From the NCBI RefSeq assembly GCF_949628215.1, contig NC_134276.1, positions 68,612,233-68,676,232 on the forward strand: a stretch of 64,000 nt of DNA. The letters are read 5' to 3'. The stretch is from Phalacrocorax aristotelis. Lineage: Eukaryota; Chordata; Aves; Suliformes; Phalacrocoracidae. Shown in pieces: positions 13,201-25,200 of the stretch; the stretch's first letter is position 1; each line of letters opens with the position of its first letter. A model generated the notes under the pieces. The model searched no databases. It saw only the letters and a program-made list of their open reading frames with translations, and was not told where the DNA came from. The position numbers and the translations under genes were made by a program.

Positions 13201-16200
13201 CACTTTAAATGCATCTGCTTTATTTATAAATAAATGATCATACCATTAATTCCATAAAAAAAGATTTAACCACAGCACCGCCAAGCCTTCAACGAGGTCA
13301 CATCAATATATAGCAAGAACACCTCCTGTATCTGGGCTATTTTTACAGGGATTGTAACAGATTTAATTCTGAAATCTTCAGTGTTTTATTTTAGTCTCTA
13401 TTATGCAGATTAAGAATGAAGTATAAGTGAAAGAAGCTGCCAATCACCTACACAGTGGTTTTATTTACAAAATACTTTCTAACAAACTTGAATAAATCAA
13501 CAGCTGCATAATCAGCAGAATATATGCTACTCTCTGCCATTTCTTCCTATGCTATTCACTACTAGCTTCCACCTAGGTGGATCTTCAGCATAATTATGTA
13601 TGGGACCTGGGAGCTTAAATCCTAAATCCCAAACCCATTTCAGTTAACTTTGCAAAAGTGTGTCTCAGAGCTGCTTAATTACTATCTCAGACTCTTCTGA
13701 ACATCACTACAGTACTGCTCATCAGTAAAGTCTCATCATTGTGAAAGATGCAAAAAGTCATAATTAATTTAGTATGCTTAAACACTCTGTCAATTAAATA
13801 ACAAAACTACATTTTGTCTAAGAAACAGAAGAAAAAAACCATAATACTTCATGGTTACCGTACTTTGAGAAGTGTAGGTATGAAATCAGAGAAACAGTGC
13901 AAGTTTGATACTTTGTTTTTATATCTGGTACATGCAGCAGAGTTATACGTCCAACCGAAGCCAGAGTTCATCGCCTGCTCTTTTCTGTGAGCTGACCTGG
14001 GGTGAATTAAACCCTTTCTATGAAAGTGCCAGACGTTCTAGATATATTCACTTTTGTCACAGCCCAGATAAGATATCAGATGTTGAAAAAAAGCCCCTGA
14101 ATTTCAAGTCACTACCTAAAAGGCACTTCGGTTATGAAACTACATAGCAACAATCGGATGACTGAAACTTAAGCTCAATTGGTAAAATAATTTTTACTGT
14201 AATTATTAACAGATCAGGCATACATACAAAACTGACCTGCTGGGATGACACATGTAGCTGTCTTGTGAGGTCATCTATCTGATGTTCAAGATCATTTGCT
14301 CTGCCTTTTTCAGAATCCAGCTGTTCTCCTTGCTTATCGTATTCCATCAAAAGATTCTTAATGCATACAAACACAAAACCATCATTTTTTACAACATACA
14401 TTGCATAAGTGTCTGATGTACAGAATATGCTTGCTTTTCTTCCTAATGTTTCAGCATATAAGTTGTCTCACTGCAGTATCAGAAATATCAGAATGAAATG
14501 ACAGCTATCGTTCCATTACAGGCTCTGGGAGAAACCATTTTCAATTCATGAAATTCTAGAATAATTTATGTTGGAAGATACCTCAGGGGGTCTACATTCA
14601 ATCCCCTACTTAAAGCACCGTCAGCAGTGAGATCGGACCAGGCTGCTGAGAGCTCTTCCCTGTCAGGTCTTTCCAAGGACCTGCCTGCCAGGATGGAGAT
14701 GGCACTACACCTGTGGGCAACCTGTTCCAAAGCTTGACCATCCTCATAGGGTAAAAATGTTTATCCACTTATCCATTTGGAATCTCTCATTTCAATTTAG
14801 GACTACTGCCTCTCATAGAACCATTTAGGTTGGAAAAGACCCTTAAGATCATGAAGTCCCACTGTAAATCTAACACTGCCAAGTCCACCACTAAACCATG
14901 TCCCTAAGTACCAGGTCTACACATCTCTTAAATACTTCCAGGGATGGTGACTCAACCACTTCTCTGGGCAACCTGGTCCAATGCTTGACAACCCTTTTGG
15001 TGAATAGATTTTTCCTAATATCCAACCTAAACCTCTCCTGACACAACTTGAGGCCATTTCCTTTCGTCCTGTTTCTAGCTACTTGGGAGAAGAGATTGAC
15101 ACCCACCTCGCTACAACCTCCTTTCAGGTAGTTGCAGAGAACAATCAGGTCTCCCCTCAGCCTCCTTTTCTCCAGACTAAACAACCCCAGCTCCCTCAGC
15201 CATTCCTCATAAGACTTGTGCTCTAGATCCTTCACCTTCAGGGAGTGCTGACCAAAGAGAGAATGACTTCCCTTGACTTACTGGCTGTACCCCTGTTCTT
15301 GCAGCCCAGGATGCTGCTGCCTCCTTTGGTACCAGAACACGTATTTCTCATTCTCAGTGCACTGCCTACCAAAACCCTGAAATTCTTTTCAGCAGCCACA
15401 TGGTCCCCTGCTTGTATCAAGGATTTCCTCTCTCCCACATGAAGAACTTGGCATCTCTCTCTATTGAGCTTCAAAAGGTTTCTGTCAGCCCATTCCTCAC
15501 ACCTGTCTAGGTCTCCCTCTATGGAAGCGTTGCCCTCAAGTCTATTGACTGTTCCCAATTAGGAATAAAGTGAAAAGTTGATGAATGTGTACTCCATCAC
15601 CTTCTCCAGGTCACTGGTAAACAGGACAGGTCCCAGCATAGACCCATTCAGTAGCCCATTTGTTATCGGCACCTAATACAAGCTATTAATTGCCGCTCTC
15701 TGAGCCAAACCATGCAACTATTTTTTAAATTTTTTTTTTAAGCACCCATTCAGTGGTTTAGCCATTTAGATCATAATGTCCTAGCATGGATATAGGAGTA
15801 CTGTGAGAGAGCATCAAAAGCCTTCCTAAAGTCAAGATAAGTGACATCCACTGTTCTCCTCTCACTCACAACTCCAACTCTTTTATCATGGCAGGCAGTC
15901 AGATTAATCTGACACAATTTACTCCTTGTGAGTCAATATTGACTGTCCCCAGTCACCTGCTTCTGCTTCATGTGCCCAGAGATGTGCTCCAAGAGGACCC
16001 GCTCCCAGGAAATTGTTAGATTATGTCTTTATCACTTAAGGACTTCCTAACTGATCCCCAATTGAATGTACTTTGAAGAATTCACAAGGATTTATGTTTT
16101 GCCTCAGCAGCACATTGTTTGATATGTATGATGATAGATTTAAAAGGTTTAAAAATATCATCTAGTAGAAAGGAAGCACCTTATTTTCTTCTGAAAGCCG

Positions 16201-19200
16201 CTGCACAGTTCTCTTACTAGAACCTTACATTTCTTGATTTGGGTACTCAACTGTACTGACATAATTTCTTTTGTCAAACATACTCGCGCAAGTAAATAGC
16301 AATATATATCCAGGCTAGGCTTCAAAAGCAAAGTATTTTCTGTCAGTTAACTGTCTTTTGTAAATACAGTACTATTCTTACCTTATAGCTTTCAGCCCCT
16401 TGAATGACATCTTTCATTGAAGCAGACAACTGATCTTTTTCTGATCGAACCAACTCCAATTCTTCCCTCAGAGTCTGCACCTTATCACAAAGAAGTGAGT
16501 GTCATTAAAACAGAACCCCACATGCAGGACGTTCTTCATATTAAGAAGTATTCAGGGTACCTCTTTTCGGCTGGCATCTAATTCTTTCTTTGCTTTCACA
16601 GCAACAACCTTAATTTTATTTAGCTTCTCTCCTTTTTCTGCAGATTCTTTTTCCAGCTTTCCTAAAATAAATAAATAAGAAAGTGAAAAAACACTCCTCC
16701 CCTCTCTCCAAGAGAGGAAATAAAACGAAATTCAAGTAGAACAGAAATACCAGCGTGACTTTGAAACAAAACAAAATATAAAGCAGGGGGAGATGTTAAA
16801 ATGTTTCATTCAGTTAAGCATTTAAATTTAATTTGGAGCTAAACATCCAGCCACACAGACAGCTTAGGGAGTCCTTCCCTGTTTCTGAGGCTTCCACCAC
16901 AGTTAATGTTAAAAGCTGTATTCCTGTTTACTTCTGCATACAGTTGTAACAACTCGGAACCATTTTCTTTCTAATGTATTGGGGTAACGGCAATGAGGCA
17001 ACAGAGTTTGGGCAAAGTGTTGCTTTCCTCTCCTCTTGGCAGCCTTAGGGATTCTTACTGACATAATTATTTCCCATATTTTAAAAATAAAGATGAAATC
17101 CACTACACTGTAGCCAAACGTACACAGAAAGAAAAAACCTTAAGAAATATCAAGTGGTAACTGACTTAAGATTGCTAACAATATTTTAAGTCTCTAATGG
17201 AAGGAATTTTGAGAAAGTTGCATTGATATCTAATTCCCCACCTGCCTTAGCTTGTAGGAAATCCAGGACAATTATGCAGAGAAGGAAAAACTAACAATCC
17301 AAAAACCCCAAACTGTTTACATAAGAGAACAGCGAGAAATATACCAATTTTTTCTTGAAGCTCTGCTACTGAAGACTGTTGATCAGTTTTCTCCGTCAAT
17401 GTCTCCATTAAATTCTGTATTATAAACAAAGATATAAGAAGTATTACAATAATTTCTTTGTGATACCTGTTTTTCCCCTAACAAGCTACCAGAACTTTCA
17501 GCTACAGCTGGACTGTGTCTACATTCTTACTACCAAGAAAGTCTTTATGTACAATTTCATATCAGCTTGGCAACTGAAAAGCATACTTATGTTGAAAGGA
17601 AAACATTCCAACCTCTAAACAGCTGCTTTCCATCCTGTCTGATGACAAAAAATGGGAGACCATTAATTCTGCAGCTGCCAGTTTTATGTAACCATCAATT
17701 CCCAGGACCTGAAGTTAGGAGCAGCTAATGCAGATTAAGCAGGAGTTTTGTTTTAGATAGAGTCATAGAAAGTTAGAAGTGAAAGATGATGAGGTCAGTT
17801 AGTCCATCTAGTTAAATGAGCACTTGGGCGTATTGATAGGAAGAGAGGTTCAAGCACAAACAGCTTTCGTCAAAATAGCATTACAATTGGTTTTGTTTGG
17901 TTTTTTTTTTCCCCCTGAGGGTCGGGTATTCTGAGGTGCTAGGAAACTCAGAAACATGTGCTTTCTAGAAGGGAAACTCACTTTGAGGCCAAGGGAAGGA
18001 AAAAAAGAAGAAAAAAAAAAAAGGAGAGAATTGAAAGTATTTTTTGAACCTTAATTCTGAAGACTTTTAGAGGTTTAGTCTGTATACTTCAATAACAAAA
18101 TATAACCTTTAGAGAACTCAGTTCGTCTTTCACATTTCTAAGTTCAGTTTCCTTTTGTTCCAGAATGAAATTTAAGTCGTCTTGTTTTTCTGATCCTTTT
18201 TGCTGTTCTTGTATTTGACTTTCATAGAAAGCAAGTTTTTGAGTGATCTCTTGAATATTAGCTAAGAGGTCTTGATTTTCAATCCTTGTTTTTTCACTAG
18301 CATTCTTCAGCTCCTGGATATCATGTTGAAGTGCTGCTTTTTCAGACAACGCTCCTTCCAATTCTTCTCTCAAGAGATCCTTTTCTTTTTCAAAATCCTG
18401 AATCAGGGATCTATGTTCTGCATATTGAGCTGCGTTTTCTTCCTCTAGTCTCTCAACTTCACGCTGCAAATTAAGAACCTTCTCCTCATTCTGTAGAGCA
18501 AGGCACTGCTCTTCTTTCATTTTTGCCAAGTATTCATTCATAATTTTTAATAAATTAAGAGAATCATATTCTTCATTAGAATCTGAAATGCTGGACCCCA
18601 CTTGCTCAAGTAAGTGGTACAGCTGCGTTTTTACAATGGATCTGTGCACTTGTTCACTTTCAAGTAATGTTGATATATGGTCTTTTTCTGCAGTCATCAT
18701 TTTTAGTTTCTTTTCTAAGTTTTCAGACTGCTCTTTCAACACTAACCAACTATGTTTTTCAGATGTAATCTTTTCCAGCTCTTCACTTAATTTGCCCTTT
18801 TCCTGAATTACTTTCTTATTTTCCTCACGAAGACTATATGCTTCAGATGAAAGGTTCTCTCTTTCACGTACCAGAGATTCAATCTGGTTTTCCAGTTGCT
18901 CTAGTGTTTGCACATTTTCACTCTTCCCAGTTAAAGCTTCATTCAGTCTCTCTGTTAATTCCTCCACCTTGTTCTTCAGGTCGCTATTGTACCGGTTAGC
19001 AACATCTATTTCTTGCTGAAGTTCCTGAACTTTTTCTTGTTCTTGCTTGCACCTTTCCTGAAGGGTTTCTCTCTCTTCACCCAAGCATTTTACTTCATTT
19101 AAAATATCCTTGTTTTGATCAGTAAGAGCAATGATCTTCTCTTCCAGTTCTTTCATAGCAGTCTCTTTTTGGTCGATGGAGCTTGTTATTGTGTTATTCT

Positions 19201-22200
19201 CCTCCTGAAGGCTAACAATTTTACATTTAAGTTCTTCTACCTCTAGCAGATTTGATGACAATTTTTCTGTTTCTTCCCGGAGGCGATTCACAGTTTCAAG
19301 AAGAACATCCTTTTCATTGAAAGCAGCTCGGAGTTTCTGTTGCAGTTCACTGACATCAGAAGCTTGCTGTTGTCTCATTGATTCAAACTCCTGGCTGATC
19401 TTTCCAGCAGATTCCCCTAGCTCAGCCTGTAGGGTTTCCATTGTTTCTCTCAGGCTGTTGTAATTGGACACTGCTTCTTCTTTCTCCTGAGTTAGCTTTT
19501 CAAGTTGTTCTCTAAGCTCCTGCGTTTCAAAAACTAATGCCATCTTTTCGTTTTCAGAACTAGATAATAAAGTTTCATTTAATTCAGAAATTTCTCTCTT
19601 ATGTTGCTCTTTCAGAGTTTGAGTTTCTAACTTATGCTCTTTTACAGTGGCCTCACAGTGCTGTCTTGCTGCCTGAAGCTCCAATTTTAATTTTTCAATT
19701 ACACAACAGTAATCTTCTTTAGTAAGCTGCAATTCATTTATCTTAAAGTCCAAGTCTTCGCGCTCATGAAAGTACTCATCCTTTATGTGATAAATTTCCT
19801 CTTCCAGTTTTAGTTTAACATTAGTCATGTAAGTTAACTCATCTTTTAATATACTATGTTGGGACTGGAGCTCTTCTAAGCTATGCTCCAGGTGCCTAAC
19901 CTTTTCTTCCATTTTCGCTTCTACACAAGGTTCTTGTTGTGTATCTACAAGATTTATCTTGCTTTCTACATTTTTATTTAAGACTTCTCTCAGCTGCTTC
20001 AAGTCATATTCACACTGGTCAGTATGAGCACACATTTCATCCTTCACATTTTTCTCTTTTATTAAGCGCTCCTCTGCCAAATTGTGCTGTAACTGCTTTA
20101 TCTGATTTTGCTTTTCTTCGTTTTCTTTAGATGATATTTCAATCCGGTGCATCAGCTCTGGCACCTCTTCCTGATGGGCGATTTTTAATTTTTTAAGCTC
20201 TTCATTCAGATTATTGATTTCATTATAGTAACACTGAGAGTTGCTTTTAATAGTTTCTTGCAGATTTGTCACTTCTTTGGCTTTGTCTTCATTTGCAGCT
20301 TCCAACTGCTTGCTTAGACACAAAATTTGCTCCTCATAAGTAGATTTAATTCTTTGGACATCATCTTGTAGACTTTTAACTTCTTTTTCACTATCACGAT
20401 GACATTCAATCTGTTCGACCAGCCCCATTTGTTTCTTCACTTGTTCCTCTAATTCCATTTTCAGCTTTGCCAAGTCCTCGTCATGTTTGCATTGTGCATC
20501 TGCTAATTCACTCTTCAGAGCTTTTATTTCTTTCAGTGAGTCAATACTTGATTGCTCCAGTTGCTTCTGCAATTCTTCTGTCTTAGCCACTGCAGCCTAA
20601 ACAAACATGCAAGTTGTTAAATACTGGTAGTTTAGCACACAGAATTTCCAAATAAAATGTTTACAATAATGAATTAGCAGATTTAGGAGTCCTTAGTTTT
20701 AAAAATTGCTATAGGACAACTGAACTCAGAAGACACTGCAGAGAGTACAAAAACGTTTTCAGAATAAGAAAGGAAAACTAAGTCTTAAATCATGTTTATC
20801 AGCTTAATTTCACAAACTGGTCATGACAGATCTCATCTTTAGCAACTATTCTGCTAATGTATTAAAGACCAAATTACTTTTAGTGCATCAAATTCAAGTA
20901 TCTGGGATATAACAATGTTCACCAATTGCAAGCAATTCACTCTTCACTTTATTATTAATTCAGATTACAGACATAATTTAGATGCCGTGGCTGACAGGCT
21001 TCTTCCTATGAATATCTGAATGTAAACTTCATATTTCCCATAGAAAGACAGAGCCGATTGATTGAGGCCATCATGTATGTAGGCTACTAATGCACAAACT
21101 GAATCTTTTTTGAACAGCTGTGGATCTAGCTGGTGCATATAAAAATTTTATATTTATTGTCAGCCCTATATAAACCATAAATTAGGGGTTACAGAGAAAA
21201 TATGCTGTAACATATGAAGCCTTCACATTTTTTTTAAGGTAAAACAGAACACGGGTAAGTGAAAAAAAAGTTTTAAGTGAAAGTGAAGTACACAACAAAC
21301 AAAACTAGAAAATAAACACAGTTCTGAAATATTTTAGTAATGTTCTATTGCCCATTTCAGTACCTCTGCTTCTTGCTTTCTTTGAATATTTTCCTTCTTC
21401 AGAGCTACACACTGCTGCTGACTTTCAGCTTTTTCCAGAAGTACAACATCCAGTCTTTCTGTGAGAGCCTAATTTTAAGGGAGAAAGACCACTGAAAGAA
21501 GGGTTACTTAACAATGGAAGTCTGAACAATTTTTGAAAACCATAGGAACTCACATATTGGTCATGGCCTTTTTTAGCAATTAAAGAGATCAGTCTGATTT
21601 TAAAAGTTACTGTAACGCACATATGACACATGTGGAACAGGTAGACTAGAACAATGATGTTGAGTAACAGGTTCTGTTCAAAAATCATATTCCTGATCAG
21701 CAATATTTTTTTATCTGGGGGGGAAGCTCCCCTTCTGTAGAAAAGAAATCTCCATCCAAATTTTTAAAAACAATTTTCCAGTTGATAAATTCCTCCTCAC
21801 TACCAACTTTCACTTTCATACGCTGTCAATGACCCTTACTTTGAGAAAGACACATGTTCTTGCCACTTAAAAAAATTCCAGTTACTTTCCTAGAAGTATA
21901 TCTTGTGACATGCAACTTTAATTATGTGTTTCTTATCTCACAGAATTACTGTCTCAGAAGTTTTCTAAATGGCTGAAGTCTTGCTGCAGTGATCATTCTA
22001 AAATAAACAAAAGCCTGTCTAACTAGCTACACAAGGAAAAACTCTTGCTGAGGAAACCATACTATTCCTCACAGAACTGATAGTGTTTTCTGAAAAATGG
22101 AGTAAGGGTGCTGGGGGAGGAGGAAAAGAAGAGATTTTAAGAAGTCTCTTGAATTCCTGAAAATTGATTACACTCAATTTGAATAACAGTTTTAAAGCTA

Positions 22201-25200
22201 CTTACCACAAATTATTTCTGTAGGTTTATTTCAGCTAACATTATGTAATACATTAGAAACACATTACGTGTTCCTACCTGAATAATATCATCAGCTCCTC
22301 CAGCAGCTGCTTTAGATCTGAGCTCTTCAATCTCTTTCTCTAGTTCTTAAGAAAGAAGTATAGGAATTTCACAGCATGAATTGATGCTCCATCACAGTAG
22401 CAAATTACTAGTAAATCCAGTGCCTAACAACACTCCTCTTCAAATCAGAGGTGTCTTTTACTTCATGAATTTTTCTTTGTTACTGAGTGATATAAAGGGC
22501 TAACAGAAAGTGAACAAACATTCAGTACTACTTGTCCAGTCCTGACAGTTAGCATGGTTTCCTGAGGAAGCGAAGCTTCCTTTCTTGCGTGGAGGGATAA
22601 CAGATAGAACTTAAGACAATCATTAAAAAAAAAACAAAACAAACCTCTTATCTATTTCATGATCAATTTAAGCCAGAGAAAAGATATTCAGTTCCTGCTC
22701 ATTCTCTAAAAATAGGCAGCAGGTAGAAGAACAAGATCTTATTAATAACCCCACTGAGGAAAAGCCTAGTATAGCCCATCCCTATCCTTATTGTTTCGCC
22801 AGGCAGCTACCAGCAGTCAGCATAACTGTAACTCCAAACACAGGGAAGTGACACCAGTCCAAGTAGTGGGTTACTGGAAGAAAAGGGACAGCAGAGACGA
22901 AAGGGACAGCACATGAGAGCACAGATTTACACAGGATACTTTTAGGTAGTTAACACATAATAATAAATAATAATAATAAATAAATAAATAAAATAAAAAT
23001 TAAAAAAAAAAATAATAGTTAACAAATAATAATACATAAATAAATATAAATATAAAGTAGCTAACTATTTTAAAGAAGCCACTATACTCTATAACAGTGC
23101 TAATTATGCAAAACCTATCAGAGATATTCTCCCTCCCATATGCTTCCTGAAAAGCAACAGGTATCTCAGCAACCAATAGGGAGAACAGACAATGACAAGT
23201 CCCACTTCAGCTCTGGCACAAGCTATATCGTTCCATTGTGCCACTCTGCCACATCAAAATTCATCTAATACCTGACAAAAGCAATGTTTCTTTTCCTTCC
23301 CTCCCTTGCTCTAAGAACTTCAGTCCTCACCCTCCCAGAAAAAATAGTGAAATCGCAGGGAAAAAAAAATATCTAGGATATTTGCCACAAATTTAGATAT
23401 ACCTAGCAAAAATTTGCATTGATATTAGGAAAAGTCAAATAGCAGCAAGCATTAAGGCAGAAATAGTTCTCTTTCCAGTAAGGTACCTGTACATCTTGAC
23501 TTCACTTTTTGTATAAGCATCATTTGCTTTTTTGCAAACTTGATGAGATCTTCTTTGGGCAATGTGTCCAGCTGTAAAAGAATACATATTATAGAAACCA
23601 GCTTCCTCTAACCCAGAGGTAAACAGAAAAAAAGAACATTTTAGCATCCAACTTCCAGGAAGCTAAATTTTAGGGCAAGAAACTGTCTTGCCGCACATTT
23701 GCAAGAACACTAAGAGTCCAAGTTACCGCTGTTGTGTTATTTCAAGTGCAATAATAGATAATACTCCTAATTCTGTACTTTCCCAAAATCATTCTAGAGC
23801 GCACAACTGGGCAGCATCAGTTAGAACAGAAAACTCAGCTGGGAGGAGTTACAATTCAGTAATATAATTTGAACAACATTTTGAAAATAGCATGGTGACC
23901 TAACCTTGACATCATTTAAGTTTACTTCAAACGTATGCAAAGAAGTCTGTGTACATTATGAAACAGACCACTGCCAAACTAGATGCTCCCAATATTTTAT
24001 CAAGTATTATGACAGGAAGTGAACACACCAATAAGACATCTTTTTCCCTCTGTTTTCCAAAACACCTTAGCCTACTGTTTGTAAATCAATTTTTCATGAA
24101 ATCTGGAAGACAGGAAATTGTTTAAAAATACCTTTATGCCTTCCTATTAGTCACAGCTTGCATGCTAAGCTGTAACCCTTTCAACTACTGCTGTCCAAAT
24201 AAATTAGATTTGCGAGGTCTGATTACCTTTGATTTGCCTGATCCTGGTGTGACAGAAGACGCCACCATCTCTTGCCCAGCATCTTGTACCTGCAACAAAG
24301 TAAACCACAATCTGTGATAACTGGTCTTTCTAACACAGAACACCAAAGGAACTAACTGGAAGTCTGCAAACACTGAATATACTGGGAGCTCAAGAAAAAA
24401 ATTTAAAACATATTTGTAGAACTAGTCAGAAGGATAAGGGGGAAAAAACTGATAGAGATCTACTGTGATTAGTCCAATACAACAGCAGAATAGAAAATTC
24501 CCCAATTTCCAAACCAGTATGATCTTATGATTCCATTAGTGAATGGGCATCCAGAATTGATACAGTACTGAAAAATCTTTTTGTTTACAAGAGGTTATAA
24601 AACAGTGATTCACTATCTTGTTCTTAGAAGACAAGAACAATGCCATAAAAAGACATGAATAAAGGCATGAACGAAAAACCCAAACTTCTAGAGGAGCAGC
24701 GGTTAAATCAAACTTTGGGAACTTCTGAACCACATATAGTCCTCTACTTTTCTTCTTTCTTTCTTAAACACAGTGGTTCTCACTAAAATTACTGGCCTAA
24801 CCAATGTATTTGAAAAGACTCTGCGAAGCCAGGGCTCTGTTGAAGAAAATACAACCCCAACACATGCTTTTTTTTTTTTTTTTTTTTTTTAAAAAAAAAC
24901 CACACTGGCTAGCACTAAAAGTGCTGGCCTGACAAACAGACTTCAAAAGGCTGCAAATTCTGGGCGCTCTGTTCCTAACATCCATGCATAATGCCTTCTG
25001 CTGTAAACTTCCACAGATCTAATCTGGCAGACTCTATGTTACTTTGCAGTGGTTTATATGAGAGATGTTTACCTGTACTTGGAAAATTGAAGAAACATAT
25101 GTAACTAAGATGGGGCAAAGAAAAATGGAACAGACACTTCCAATATCTTAAGGGTAACATTTCCAAGCTTTGACCTTTACCCTGCTTTTTCCTTCATGCT

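Noticed and set aside
19939-20130. Plus-strand open frames opposite GCC2 exon 6
   Set aside because: Antisense shadows of a strong coiled-coil coding exon; Leu/Ser/Phe-rich as expected for the complement of Glu/Lys/Gln codons.
22957-23056. AT-rich array considered as CRISPR-like or a replication origin
   Set aside because: No regular spacer-repeat structure; an ordinary eukaryotic AAT/AATA simple repeat.
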